The notes under the pieces: model-generated | What the model saw: the letters and a program-made list of their open reading frames with translations, nothing else | Databases searched by the model: none | Told to the model about the DNA's origin: nothing | Assembly (NCBI RefSeq): GCF_003111665.1 | Contig: NZ_CP022188.1 | Location: forward strand, 1,612,001 to 1,676,000 | From: Parazoarcus communis | GTDB taxonomy: Bacteria > Pseudomonadota > Gammaproteobacteria > Burkholderiales > Rhodocyclaceae | Reading direction: 5' to 3' | Length of the DNA stretch: 64,000 nt | Made by a program: the position numbers and the translations under genes | In this document: positions 36,930 through 46,394 of the stretch, piece after piece | Numbering within the stretch: the stretch's first letter is position 1 | Layout of the letters: every line of letters begins with the position of its first letter

Positions 36930-37723
36930 GCGGACAGGCTCAGCTCGAGGCGCAGATCGTCGAGATAGTCGATGACGACGGAGCCGCTGCGGCCCTGTGC
37001 CAGCAGCGCGAGCAGGGGCAGGCCGCGAGCGGCGGGGATGCCGCTGCGCACCGCGTCCATCGCGGCGTCGGTCATCGTGTCTGCCGCCGCGGTGCTGAAG
37101 TCGCCGAGCTGCAGGCGCGGGGAGTCCTCGCCGTTCGGGTCGAGGAGCAAGGCCATGGCAAAGGCGTCGCTGACCTGACGTGCCGCCGCCAGCGGTTCCG
37201 GGTAAGGGTGGTCGTACACCAGCAGCAGCACCGGCTGCGCAAGTTCGTGCGCCAGCGCGAGGGCTTCGATCAGCCCGGCGGCCAGACTGCCGTCGTAGGA
37301 CGAGATGATGGTCGAAGTTGCCATGGCGCCGGTGGCGATGCCCCAGTAACCGGAGGCGGCGTTATTCACCGAATTGTGGAAGCGAGTCGGCGAGATCCGG
37401 CGGTCGTCGCTCGCCAGCGCTTCGCAGATGGCATGGCAGTTTGCACCGTCGCCGCCGGCCGATGCGAACACCGTAGCCAGTTTCGAAGCGTCTGCGCCTG
37501 CGGCATTGGCGGCCTCGATGCCCGCGCACAGCGCCAGCTTGACCACGGCACCGACACGGCGGCGCTCGGCCGGTGGCAGCACGCCGGGGCTGGGGACGCG
37601 GGTGGCGGCAGCTGCCCAGGGCGCGTTGCCGGCGAGCACGGCGCGGGCTTCGGGCCAGCTGTCGAAGCCGGGGCCGATGAGGCCGACGCCGCGGATGCTT
37701 GCGGATAGTGGCTGGGTACTCAT
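36926..37723 (-). CDS. KS-like chain-length-factor subunit (ApeC-like), no active-site Cys
   Basis: A 265-residue shortened ketosynthase-fold protein (MSTQPLSASIRGVGLIGPG, PAERRRVGAVVKLALCAG, FHNSVNNAASGYWGIATG). Where a KS has its catalytic Cys this protein reads ATSTIISSYDG, so it cannot condense by itself. It fits the ApeC-like partner that forms a heterodimer with the KS. GGAAG precedes the ATG at 37723. It overlaps the KS gene by ATGA. Confidence 0.85.
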   Translation of the reverse strand: MSTQPLSASIRGVGLIGPGFDSWPEARAVLAGNAPWAAAATRVPSPGVLPPAERRRVGAVVKLALCAGIEAANAAGADASKLATVFASAGGDGANCHAICEALASDDRRISPTRFHNSVNNAASGYWGIATGAMATSTIISSYDGSLAAGLIEALALAHELAQPVLLLVYDHPYPEPLAAARQVSDAFAMALLLDPNGEDSPRLQLGDFSTAAADTMTDAAMDAVRSGIPAARGLPLLALLAQGRSGSVVIDYLDDLRLELSLSA

Positions 37724-38925
37724 GATGTTCTTCCGCCCGCACGCGACAGGATGAGGCTGCAATTGGTGCCGCCGAAACCGAGGGAGTTCGACAGCACATG
37801 GCGTAGCGTTGCCTGTCGCGGCGTCTGCCGGTAGTCGATGTCGATGTCCGGGTCCAGGCTGCGGGTGCCGGGGCTGCCGGGGATCAGCCCGTCGCTCAGC
37901 GCCAGCGCGCAGAACACCGCCTCCAGTCCACCTGCGGCGCCCAGCGTATGTCCGGTGGCGCCCTTGGTCGAGCTGGCCGGCGTGGTCGTGCCGAACAGCT
38001 GGCGCACGGCAGCCCCTTCGGCGCTGTCGTTGCTTGGCGTGCCAGTGCCATGCAGGTTGATGTAGTCGATGTCCGCGGCTTCAAGCCCGGCGCGCGAGAG
38101 TGCCTGCTCCATGGCCATGCGCGCACCCAGACCGTCGGGATGAGGCGATGACATGTGGTGGGCATCGCTCGATTCGCCGTAGCCGCTGAGCAGGAGTGCA
38201 TCGTCAGCAGGGCGGGCCGGCGCACGCTCGAGCAGGGCAAAGGCGGCGGCCTCGCCAATCGAGATCCCGCTGCGTGCGGGGTCAAAGGGGCGGCAGGGCT
38301 CGGGTGCGACGAGTTCGAGTGAGTTGAAGCCGTAAAGCGTTGTCAGGCAAAGGGAATCGACGCCGCCGACGATGGCCGCGTCAATCAGGCCGAGCTCGAG
38401 CAGACGGGCTGCGCTGGCGAACACCTTTGCGCTCGATGAGCAGGCGGTGGAGATCACCCAGGCCGGACCGCCGGCACCGATGGCGTGGCGCACGAACTCG
38501 GCAACCGAGAAGATGTTGTGGCTGCCGCGGTAGTGGAACTCTGGCGGCAGCGCGCCGCTGACCGGGTCGCGTCGCCGGTACGCCAGCTCGGTTTCGAGAA
38601 TGCCGGAGGTGCTGGTGCCGAGCAGCACGGCGACCCGCTTCGCGCCATACCGGCTCACCGCATCTATGGCAGCGTCGATGAATCCGTCCTGCATCAGTCC
38701 GAGCAGGGCCAGGCGGTTGTTGCGGCAATCGTAGTCGGCCAGCGCGGGCGACATCACCACGGCTTCGAGATCCGGTACGCGACCAATCCAGGTGTCGAGC
38801 GTGATGGTCTCGAAGTCGCAGTGGCGCAGGCCGCTCCGGCCTTCAGCCAGCGCTGCGCGGGTGGCGTCCAGCCCGGTGCCGATGCAACTGGTGGCGGTAT
38901 AGCGGGAGATGAGCAGAGGTTTCAA
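37720..38925 (-). CDS. Beta-ketoacyl-ACP synthase (ApeO-like)
   Basis: A 401-residue condensing enzyme with complete catalytic set: Cys162 (STACSSSAK), His292 (LHGTGTPSND), Lys321 and His326 (KGATGHTLGAAGG). It should elongate the aryl polyene chain with malonyl-ACP in complex with the KS-like subunit encoded next. A TAGAAT element lies upstream. Confidence 0.93.
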   Translation of the reverse strand: MKPLLISRYTATSCIGTGLDATRAALAEGRSGLRHCDFETITLDTWIGRVPDLEAVVMSPALADYDCRNNRLALLGLMQDGFIDAAIDAVSRYGAKRVAVLLGTSTSGILETELAYRRRDPVSGALPPEFHYRGSHNIFSVAEFVRHAIGAGGPAWVISTACSSSAKVFASAARLLELGLIDAAIVGGVDSLCLTTLYGFNSLELVAPEPCRPFDPARSGISIGEAAAFALLERAPARPADDALLLSGYGESSDAHHMSSPHPDGLGARMAMEQALSRAGLEAADIDYINLHGTGTPSNDSAEGAAVRQLFGTTTPASSTKGATGHTLGAAGGLEAVFCALALSDGLIPGSPGTRSLDPDIDIDYRQTPRQATLRHVLSNSLGFGGTNCSLILSRAGGRTS

Positions 38926-38952
38926 CGCGCAGATCCGGTGGAATATGAACGG

Positions 38953-38958
38953 ATTCTA
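38953..38958 (-). promoter_or_regulatory. Possible -10 element before the KS gene
   Basis: On the minus strand TAGAAT lies 27 bases before the ATG at 38925, in a 45-base gap after the methyltransferase gene. An internal promoter for KS, KS-like, dehydratase and ketoreductase genes is possible. The -35 is weak. Confidence 0.3.
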
Positions 38959-38970
38959 ACAAACCGGCCG

Positions 38971-39687
38971 CTAACCGGCGTTGCGCCGGGCCAGCAGCAG
39001 GGTGTTGGCAAACGGCGTACCCGCATCCATTGCCTGCGGGGTGACGCGGAACCCGAGCTGTTCGAGCTGACGCTGCCATTCGGCTGCAGGACGGCAGTAG
39101 AGGGTGGGGAGGCGGTGGCCGCGTACGCGGGTGACCAGTTGATCCACCCAGTTGCACAGCAAAAAGGGCAGGCCGGCAGCGGCATCGCCGACGCGCATGA
39201 TCAGCGTGCCGTCCGGCGCCAGCGCATCGCTGACCCGTTGCAGCACCGTGTTCTGCGCAGCGGTTTCGATGTAGTGCAGGGAATCGAGGATGACCACCAC
39301 ATTGACGTCGCCGAGCGTCACGTCGCGGATGTCACCCTGTTCCACCACTGCGCCCGACGGCAGCGCGGGGCGGGCCCGTTCGACATCCTTCGGCATGAGT
39401 TCGATGCCGCGATAGGCTGTCAGCTGCGGCGCAACCGGCCAGTCGGCGGGCCAGTCGCCTGCGGCGTGCAGGCGGGCGGCCGCGGTAAGCCAGTTCGACA
39501 GCAGTCCCTGGCCGCAGCCGAGGTCGACGATGCGCGCCTGCTGCGGGAAGGCGCCACTGGCCAGCAGGCTGAAGAACACCGGGTCGCGGCCGAGCTTGCC
39601 GCGGGCAAAGTGCCAGGCGAAGTGGCCGGCCTGGCGGTAGGGGGCAGTGGCGGCGTCAAGCAGACGTTTGCGGAAGGACGAACTCAT
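38971..39687 (-). CDS. SAM-dependent methyltransferase (ApeM-like)
   Basis: A 238-residue class I methyltransferase with motif I IVDLGCGQGLLSNW and IELMPKDVERAR, then VVVILDSLHYIE. Aryl polyene loci often carry a methyltransferase that modifies the aryl head group. That role is inferred. It overlaps the deacetylase gene by ATGA. Confidence 0.82.
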   Translation of the reverse strand: MSSSFRKRLLDAATAPYRQAGHFAWHFARGKLGRDPVFFSLLASGAFPQQARIVDLGCGQGLLSNWLTAAARLHAAGDWPADWPVAPQLTAYRGIELMPKDVERARPALPSGAVVEQGDIRDVTLGDVNVVVILDSLHYIETAAQNTVLQRVSDALAPDGTLIMRVGDAAAGLPFLLCNWVDQLVTRVRGHRLPTLYCRPAAEWQRQLEQLGFRVTPQAMDAGTPFANTLLLARRNAG

Positions 39688-40499
39688 TGCAGGGCTTGGC
39701 GAAGGGTGACGGGGCGGAGATTGGCCGCGCGGATGGTGTCGAGCAGGGGCGGCAGCACCTCCAGGATGACCGCCCGCCGTTCGGGCGTGCGTGCGCAGTG
39801 GCCGTCGTGCAGCAGCAGGATGTCGCCGGCGGTGAGATCGCGGGTGAGGCGGGCGAGCACCTTGTGCGGCTGCGCTTCACGCGTGTCGAAGCCGCGCCGC
39901 GTCCAGCTCGCGAGCTGCAGTCCGAGTGCGGCCAGCACCGGCTCCAGAAACGGGTTGCGCAGGCCGGCCGGGGCGCGGAAGAACCGTGGCTGGCTGCCGG
40001 CCAGCGCGGTGAGCTGCGCCTGAGCCTCACTCAGATCGTGACGGATGCGCTTCGGGCCGAACAGCGAGAAATGGTGACGGTGGCGGTGCGAGTGGTTCTC
40101 CACCGCGTGGCCACGACGCACGATCTCGGCAATCAGGTCGGGGTAGGCGGCGGCGCGCTCGCCGATGCAGAAGAAACTGGCGCGCGCCCCGTGGCGTTCG
40201 AGCAGCTCGAGCACCGCCGGGGTGACCGTCGGTTCAGGGCCGTCGTCGATGGTGAGCGCGATCTCGCCGCGGGCAATCGCCGCCTCAGGCAGGCGGGTGA
40301 TGTTGGGGCCGAGCAGCCGGCTGCGGGGCCACAGGCCGGCTGCGGTCAGCGCGAGATGGCTGGCAACGACGGCAGCCAGTGCCCAGGGCCAGCTCTGTGG
40401 CCAGATCAGCCATGCGGCAAGTGCGCCCGGATGCAGGATCAGGGTGGCAGTAATCAGCGGGGTGGGCCGCCACGGGCGGCTGGTGTGCGGGGTATTCAT
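39684..40499 (-). CDS. Polysaccharide deacetylase family protein
   Basis: A 271-residue protein with two N-terminal hydrophobic segments (about 15-55) and a NodB domain: TIDDGPEP metal-site Asp pair, HSHRH, and RFFRAPAGLRNPF. The metal and catalytic residues look intact. In a pigment locus it might trim an amide or N-acetyl group on the anchor, but no substrate can be named. Confidence 0.88.
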   Translation of the reverse strand: MNTPHTSRPWRPTPLITATLILHPGALAAWLIWPQSWPWALAAVVASHLALTAAGLWPRSRLLGPNITRLPEAAIARGEIALTIDDGPEPTVTPAVLELLERHGARASFFCIGERAAAYPDLIAEIVRRGHAVENHSHRHRHHFSLFGPKRIRHDLSEAQAQLTALAGSQPRFFRAPAGLRNPFLEPVLAALGLQLASWTRRGFDTREAQPHKVLARLTRDLTAGDILLLHDGHCARTPERRAVILEVLPPLLDTIRAANLRPVTLRQALQ

Positions 40500-40508
40500 G
40501 TGGGCGCG

Positions 40509-40514
40509 ATTGTA
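40509..40514 (-). promoter_or_regulatory. Possible -10 element before the deacetylase gene
   Basis: TACAAT on the minus strand lies ten bases before the ATG at 40499 and would give an almost leaderless transcript. The 56-base gap to the patatin gene holds nothing else clear. Confidence 0.2.
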
Positions 40515-40555
40515 ACCGGCAGCGGCGCTTGCATCGTTCGTGTGCTGTGCATTGT

Positions 40556-42772
40556 TCAGGGCACCCCGATGACCAGGAACAGGGTCTTGCTGCCCTTGTC
40601 ACCCACGCCGAACCCCAGGTAGGCCGGACCAAGTGCGGTGTTGGCCGAGAGGAAGATCGAGGTCGAGTAGCGCCGGCCCGAGCTCTCGCCGGCATTGAGC
40701 AGCTTGTCCATGCGTCCGCTTTCGAGGCTGCCGCCGAGGAAGACGCCAGAGCCGAGGATGGCCGGCAGCCGGATGGCGCGGTTGCGGTATTCGAAGCGGA
40801 CAAAATCGTACTGCGCCCCGAGAAACTCCCCGAAGCGATAGCCCGACAGGCGCAGCGGCCCGCCGAGCTGGAACAGATCCTGTCCTGGCAGGCCGTTGTC
40901 GAAGCTGGTGCCGGCCTCGGCACTGATGCCCAGGGTATGCGGGCCCTGATTGAGAAACACTTGGCCGTGGCCTTCCAGCAGCGAGTAGTCGAGCTTTGTG
41001 CCGTCGCGCTGGCGCGCCTTGATGGCGGTGAGATTGAGCGCATATCCTTCGCTGGCGAGGCGCACACGATCGAGCTGGTCGACCAGCAGGCGGACCTGCA
41101 GCCCTGTGGTTTCGTAGTCGCCGCCGGCGACCAGCGCCGTGCCGGTGTCGCGGGTGAAGCTGCCCTTGCGCCACACCGGGCCGGCACGCAGCATGCCTAC
41201 GGTGCCGAAGTTGTAGCCCAGGTCCATCCCCACAGTGCCCTGCTCAAAGGCGTAGGTCGCGATGCGTTCGCTGTTCACGTACAGGCTCTGCTTGTAGGTC
41301 TCCGCCGACACGTAAGGCTGGACGAAGGCGCGTCCGGCGGCGTCGAGCGGCTGGTAGAACTCCGAGCTGATGCGGTTGCGCCAGCCGATCTTGAGTTCGG
41401 TGGCCCATTCCGCGCCAAGCGGATTGATCCAGGTCTTGCGGTGCTGCACGATCAGGTTGTACTGGGAGTCGCCGGTGAAGTCCGAGGCCACGCCAAGACC
41501 GAAGCCGAGATAGTCCGGGCCCCAGCTCTTCTCGCGCGGACTCACGATCAGCGTGCGGACGCCGTCCTGCGGGGCGATGCGGTAGTCGATGCCTTCAAAG
41601 TCGCCGCGTCCGTAGATGCGGCGCATGTCGGCGGCGAGGGTTTCTTCGGACAGGGTGTCCTCGCTCGCACTGTGCATCAGGTCGCGCAGCACGGCATCGT
41701 TGGTGCGCTTGAGGCCTTCGAAGCGGATCTGTGCGACCTTGCCCAGGCCGTTGCTGGCCAGCGTCTGGCTGCTGCGCAGTGCGAGGTACTCGTCTTCGGG
41801 CAGGCTGTAGCGCCGCAGGGTGGCGGCAAGGGCCTGCGCCGCGTCACGACCGCGGGCGATGGCTTCGGGCTGGCGCTCGAAACTGCCCGAGGTGATGTCG
41901 CCCAGGTCGGGGGCGATCAGGATGTCGTTTTCGCCAAGGGTGGCGAGTTCGGCGTCGACACGGCTCTTGCCGAGCAGGTTGATGAGCTGGCCAGTGATGG
42001 AGAAGGCTGAGCTGAGTTGCTCGCGTTTGAGCAGGGTGGACTGGATATTGACCGCGATCACCACATCGGCGCAGGTCTGGCGTACCAGGCCGATGGGCAG
42101 GTTGTTGGCAATGCCACCGTCGACCAGCAGCTTGCCGTCGAGCTCGACCGGTGCCATCACGCCCGGAATCGCCATGCTGGCCCGCATCGCCTGCGGCAGG
42201 CTGCCGTGATCGAGGATGACGGCATCACCGGTCTCGATGTCGGTGGCCACGGCCTTGAACGGAATCGGCAGATCGGCGAAGCGCTCCACGTCGGCCACCG
42301 GACGGGTGAGGCGGCGCAGGAAGCTCTCGATCTCGACGCCACTGACCAGGCCGCGGGCGGCGGCAATGCCATCACCCTTAAGCCCCAGTTCGACTTCGCT
42401 CAAGCCCTTCAGCGCATCGGCCTTGCGCCGGATCGACTGCTCCTGACGGGGCGGCTTGTCGTTGAACACGTCATCCCAGTCGGTGGCGACGACCGCCGCT
42501 TCGAGATCGTCTGCGGACAAGCCCGCGGCATAGGCGCCGCCGACGATGGAGCCCATGCTGGTGCCAGTGACGCAATCGACCGGAATGCGCAGGGCTTCGA
42601 GCACCTGCAGCACGCCGATGTGGGCGGCACCGCGGGCGCCGCCGCCGGACAGGGCGAGGCCGATGCGGGGGCGCTGGAGCGGTGCTTCGGCGTATGCAGG
42701 CAGCGCGCTGGACAGCATGAGGAAGGCAAGCAGCACGAGGCTTGCCGGGCGCAGCAGGGTGGGAGTGGGCAT
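40556..42772 (-). CDS. Patatin-like phospholipase with C-terminal outer-membrane barrel (PlpD type)
   Basis: A 738-residue protein. Signal peptide (about 1-29) precedes a patatin domain with GGGARG (about 43-48), the nucleophile Ser72 in GTSMG and Asp218 in LLVDGGIANN, so the Ser-Asp dyad is complete. A POTRA-like region (about 325-400) and a C-terminal 16-strand-type barrel follow, ending in a typical beta-signal (LFLVIGVP). This is the type Vd autotransporter layout. A role in lipid remodelling for pigment placement is only inferred. Confidence 0.9.
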   Translation of the reverse strand: MPTPTLLRPASLVLLAFLMLSSALPAYAEAPLQRPRIGLALSGGGARGAAHIGVLQVLEALRIPVDCVTGTSMGSIVGGAYAAGLSADDLEAAVVATDWDDVFNDKPPRQEQSIRRKADALKGLSEVELGLKGDGIAAARGLVSGVEIESFLRRLTRPVADVERFADLPIPFKAVATDIETGDAVILDHGSLPQAMRASMAIPGVMAPVELDGKLLVDGGIANNLPIGLVRQTCADVVIAVNIQSTLLKREQLSSAFSITGQLINLLGKSRVDAELATLGENDILIAPDLGDITSGSFERQPEAIARGRDAAQALAATLRRYSLPEDEYLALRSSQTLASNGLGKVAQIRFEGLKRTNDAVLRDLMHSASEDTLSEETLAADMRRIYGRGDFEGIDYRIAPQDGVRTLIVSPREKSWGPDYLGFGLGVASDFTGDSQYNLIVQHRKTWINPLGAEWATELKIGWRNRISSEFYQPLDAAGRAFVQPYVSAETYKQSLYVNSERIATYAFEQGTVGMDLGYNFGTVGMLRAGPVWRKGSFTRDTGTALVAGGDYETTGLQVRLLVDQLDRVRLASEGYALNLTAIKARQRDGTKLDYSLLEGHGQVFLNQGPHTLGISAEAGTSFDNGLPGQDLFQLGGPLRLSGYRFGEFLGAQYDFVRFEYRNRAIRLPAILGSGVFLGGSLESGRMDKLLNAGESSGRRYSTSIFLSANTALGPAYLGFGVGDKGSKTLFLVIGVP

Positions 42773-42776
42773 TGCG

Positions 42777-43436
42777 TCAGGGCGCTTGAAGCGGATGGAG
42801 CGAGAGATAGGATTGCCACAGTTGAAGCCAGGTCGGCCAGTCGTGGCCCCCGGCGATACGACAGATCTGCGCTGCTGGCAGCACCGCGGCCATCAGCGCA
42901 TGTCCGCCGGAGAAACGGTCGTCATTGCCATAGCCCAGCCACACCGGTGGCGTGCGGGTGCGGGCCGCGTCCCGCAAGGCGCGCCAGCCACGGCGCTCGT
43001 CGTTGGCGGCGAGGCCGTCGTCGGCCTGCCACGCGGCCAGGCCGCCGGCCGCGGCGATTTCGCGGGTGATGCTGCGGTTGCCGGGGTAGGGCGCGAGCAG
43101 CACCAGCCCGTCGCTGCCACCCGGATGCAGATCGGCATGCATCAGCGCGGTGATCCCGCCGATCGAGATCCCGCCGGTGAGGATGTGCGGATAGATCGCC
43201 CGCTGCGGCGCAATGATTTCGGCCTCGACGCGGGTGGCAAGGCTGCCGTCGCAGACCGCTGCCAGATCGCTTTCCACCAGGATCAGGTCGACGGCCCGGC
43301 CGCTGGCGTGCAGGGCCGCGCCGAAACCGGCGTCGATGAAGTCTGCCGGTTTGTCGTAGGCGCCTGCGAGCATGACCAGCAGCGTGGGCGCCGTGACGCC
43401 GGCTGCGGCAGGCAGGCTCAGGGTGTTGAGCGTCAT
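42777..43436 (-). CDS. Alpha/beta-hydrolase (esterase/thioesterase-like)
   Basis: A 219-residue hydrolase with the nucleophile elbow GGISIGG (Ser91), an Asp in YGNDDRFSGG and His in GGHDWPTW. Similar small hydrolases in aryl polyene loci act as thioesterases or editing enzymes. It could release the finished acyl chain or clear stalled ones. It lies between MMPL and patatin genes with gaps of 4-10 bases. Confidence 0.75.
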   Translation of the reverse strand: MTLNTLSLPAAAGVTAPTLLVMLAGAYDKPADFIDAGFGAALHASGRAVDLILVESDLAAVCDGSLATRVEAEIIAPQRAIYPHILTGGISIGGITALMHADLHPGGSDGLVLLAPYPGNRSITREIAAAGGLAAWQADDGLAANDERRGWRALRDAARTRTPPVWLGYGNDDRFSGGHALMAAVLPAAQICRIAGGHDWPTWLQLWQSYLSLHPLQAP

Positions 43437-43446
43437 CGCAGCGGGC

Positions 43447-45831
43447 TCAGGGGCCGGGTGGCAGAGGGCGGCGCGGGCTGAGCATGGCCGAGAACACCAG
43501 GGCCAGGATGGCGCCCGGGCCGACGGTGATGCCGATGGCCTGCAGCACCGGCACCTCGGAAAAGGCCAGCAGTCCGAAACCGGCTACGGTCGTGAGATTG
43601 GCAAACAGCAGGGACGCCAGCGTGGCCGGGCTGGGTGCCGTGTTGTCGGAGGCGCCGCGGTCGAAGAACAGCGCGTAGTTGGAACCGACCGCGACGATCA
43701 GCAGCAGCCCGACCAGATGCAGCAGGATGAGCTGCTTGCCGGCCAGCGTCAGCGCAGCAAGCACCACCAGGATGGAGGCGGCCAGCGGCAGGGCAACGCG
43801 GACGACCCGCATGGGATTGCGCAGGAAGACCAGCAGCAGGGCAAGGATTGCGAATACGCCACCGAGCGAGAGCTGGATGGCTTCGCCGAGATAGCCGCGG
43901 TAGAGCGTGTCGGATTCGTGCTTGAGGTCGAGGAAGAGCGCTGGCGAGCCATCGGCCGGGGGCGGAGCGGTGGCCAGTTCGGCACGGACCGCGGTGGCGT
44001 CGATCAGCCCCGCCTGGCGGCCTTCGGTGGGCGCGCGTAGCGGAAGCAACGCGCGTACGCCGTGGTCGGTTTCGATCAGCATGGCGTCAACGGCGAGCGC
44101 GAGCGAGGTGCCCTCCATCGAAGCGCGGTTCAGCAGCGGGCGCTGGCGCGCGGCCTCCACTTCATCGAGGAAGGGTTGCAGGCGCTCCGCACGCAGCGGC
44201 AGATCTGCGCTGGCCTCCTGCAGGCGGGCGGAAAGCGCGTCGCGCAGCGGCAGGCTGTTGATGCGGGCGCGCTGGGTCGCCTGGCTGGGGAGGTAGCGCG
44301 TGGCGCTGTCCCAGCCACTGATGAGGCCTGCGTCCTGCAGTCGGTTCAGTGCTGGAGCCAGTGCTTCGGCGGCCTGCAGTGCGGCTTCGGCATCATGCCC
44401 GTCGACCACGATCAGATAGCGCACGTCGGGTGCGCCGAGTTCACTGCGCAGGCGCTGGTCGAGCACCTGGTCGGCGATCGGAACCGGGCTCAGTGCGAGC
44501 AATTCGCTGTTCCAGATGGCCTGGCGCTGGATCGCGATCAGCGCCAGGCTGCTCAGGGCCAGCGTGATCACCAGCCAGCGCAGGCGGGTGGCAGCCGACA
44601 CCAGTCCGGCCAGGCGCCGGCCGAGCGGGCTCACGTCGCGCAGACGGAAATCGGCCGGCAGCATGGCCGGGAGCAGGTAGCGCGTCATCAGCGCCGCCGC
44701 GATGAGGCCGGCAAGGGAATACAGGCCGAGCTGTGCCAGTCCGGGAAAGCCCGAAGCCAGCAGGGCGACGAAGCCGCAGGCCGAGGTCAGCAGGCCGAGG
44801 CGGATGGTGGGCCAGAAGCCGTTCTTGCTGTCCCGCGGCTGCCCGCGCTGCACGAAAAGATAGATGGCGTAATCCACCGCCTCGCCGATCAGGGTGGTGC
44901 CGAAGCCGAGGGTGAGGCCATGCACCACGCCAAAGCCGAGGCTCACCGCGGCGATGCCGGCCAGGGTGCCGGTGATCACGGGCAGCAGGCCGAGTAGCAG
45001 CACCGGCACGGAGCGGTAGATGATGAGCAGCAGGACGATGATCAGGCTGCTGCCGATGGCGGCGATGCGGGTGACTTCGTCCTTGATGGTGGTGCGCGAC
45101 TGCACCGAGAACACGCCAGGCCCGGTCATGTCGAGGCGGATGGCGTTGCCGTTCCGGTTGTTGCCGTACTCGCTGACGGCCTCTTCGAACGCGGCGCGGA
45201 TGGCATTCATCGCGGCCTCCTGGGCGTCGATGTCGGCGCCGGAGGCGCGGCTCATCGCCAGCAGCAGGGTGGTGTCGCCATTGCGCGAGATCCACACGTC
45301 GCCATCGCGCCGCGGCTGCTCCGCGCTGTCGAGTGCGCTCAGCAGCTGCATGAGCTCGCCGGTGGGGTCGCGGGTGAGCAGGGGTTTGGCGAGCAGCCCG
45401 GCGGGAGACGCGAGCAGGTTGATCGAATCCTGCAGTGCACTGCGCAGGCCATCGACGCTGAACCGTTCCGGGGTGACCGCGCTGCTGAGGGCATAGCGGT
45501 TCTCGAACAGCCAGCGCCGGTCGGCCTCGAGGTGTACCGCTTCGCCATTATTGACCGCGGCGAAGCGCTCGTCGGCGCGCAGGGCGGCGGCCATCTTGCG
45601 CGACACCTCGCTGCGCCTGGAGATGCTGCCACCTGACAGCCCGATCAGGGTCATCCGCGACACCATGCCGTCGCGCAGCTGGTCGACGAGCAGCTGCTGT
45701 TCCGGGGTCGGGCTACGGGGCAGGAACACCGACATGTCGGCGGTGAAGCTGGCGCGGGCAACGATCGTGGCCAGCACGCCGACAATGGCCAGCCACATCA
45801 GGAAGGCGGACAGGCGCGGGCGCATGCTCAT
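43447..45831 (-). CDS. MMPL/RND-family exporter
   Basis: A 794-residue protein of two repeats, each with one helix, a large periplasmic loop and five further helices. Typical lines are GFGTTLIGEAVDYAIYLF in repeat one and VGSNYALFFDRG in repeat two, with membrane Asp residues for proton coupling. Aryl polyene loci carry such an exporter next to a LolA-like carrier. ATG at 45831 (MSMRPRLSAF) overlaps the LolA-like stop by ATGA. Confidence 0.9.
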   Translation of the reverse strand: MSMRPRLSAFLMWLAIVGVLATIVARASFTADMSVFLPRSPTPEQQLLVDQLRDGMVSRMTLIGLSGGSISRRSEVSRKMAAALRADERFAAVNNGEAVHLEADRRWLFENRYALSSAVTPERFSVDGLRSALQDSINLLASPAGLLAKPLLTRDPTGELMQLLSALDSAEQPRRDGDVWISRNGDTTLLLAMSRASGADIDAQEAAMNAIRAAFEEAVSEYGNNRNGNAIRLDMTGPGVFSVQSRTTIKDEVTRIAAIGSSLIIVLLLIIYRSVPVLLLGLLPVITGTLAGIAAVSLGFGVVHGLTLGFGTTLIGEAVDYAIYLFVQRGQPRDSKNGFWPTIRLGLLTSACGFVALLASGFPGLAQLGLYSLAGLIAAALMTRYLLPAMLPADFRLRDVSPLGRRLAGLVSAATRLRWLVITLALSSLALIAIQRQAIWNSELLALSPVPIADQVLDQRLRSELGAPDVRYLIVVDGHDAEAALQAAEALAPALNRLQDAGLISGWDSATRYLPSQATQRARINSLPLRDALSARLQEASADLPLRAERLQPFLDEVEAARQRPLLNRASMEGTSLALAVDAMLIETDHGVRALLPLRAPTEGRQAGLIDATAVRAELATAPPPADGSPALFLDLKHESDTLYRGYLGEAIQLSLGGVFAILALLLVFLRNPMRVVRVALPLAASILVVLAALTLAGKQLILLHLVGLLLIVAVGSNYALFFDRGASDNTAPSPATLASLLFANLTTVAGFGLLAFSEVPVLQAIGITVGPGAILALVFSAMLSPRRPLPPGP

Positions 45832-46394
45832 CGCAGTACCGGCTCGATACGCATCTCCGAGCGATCGCCGTCGGCCTGGAGAATGTCGACGCCGCGCACT
45901 TCGCCCCGGCTGCCGCTGATGCTGATGCGCAAGACGACCTTCGCCACGGCAGGGTCGGAAGGCAGCAACTCGAGCGACCACTGCGTTGCGCTGCCAGACA
46001 GCGACAAGGCATAGCTGCGCTCGAGCGTCTTGCGATCACCGGCCAGCGTGGCGCGGATGCTCGCGATCAGCGCGGCGATCTCCGGGTAATCGCGCAGGCG
46101 CAAGCTGTGGGTCTTGCCGTCGCGGGTGAGGGTCAGGGTGTCGCCATCGAGCACCATGGACTCGCGCACAGGCGTTTCGGTGTGGCGCTCGAGCCTGGCC
46201 GGTGCGTGGTAGACCAGTTCGCCGGTCGTTCTCAGGGGCTGGTCGAGGATGGCCAGGTGGCGGGTCTCGACGAAGCGCACCCGCCCGCCGCCATTGGTGG
46301 CGAGGGTCTTCATCAGCTCCGCGACATCCCAGCCCGCGGCATGGGCGTGGCCGGCAAGAAGCCCCATCAGGAGTGCAAACAGGCGGAGGGTCAT
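45828..46394 (-). CDS. LolA-like periplasmic lipid carrier
   Basis: A 188-residue protein with a signal peptide (about 1-19, AGHAHA). The body has RVRFVETRHLAILDQPLRTTGELVYHAPARLERHTETP split over successive strands, the LolA-like half-barrel pattern. In this setting it probably ferries the pigment lipid across the periplasm from the MMPL exporter. ATGA overlaps link it to genes on both sides. Confidence 0.82.
   Translation of the reverse strand: MTLRLFALLMGLLAGHAHAAGWDVAELMKTLATNGGGRVRFVETRHLAILDQPLRTTGELVYHAPARLERHTETPVRESMVLDGDTLTLTRDGKTHSLRLRDYPEIAALIASIRATLAGDRKTLERSYALSLSGSATQWSLELLPSDPAVAKVVLRISISGSRGEVRGVDILQADGDRSEMRIEPVLR

Noticed and set aside
36926-37723. KS-like protein as an active ketosynthase
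   Set aside because: The position of the catalytic Cys reads ATSTIISS, so only a partner (chain-length-factor-like) role is supported.
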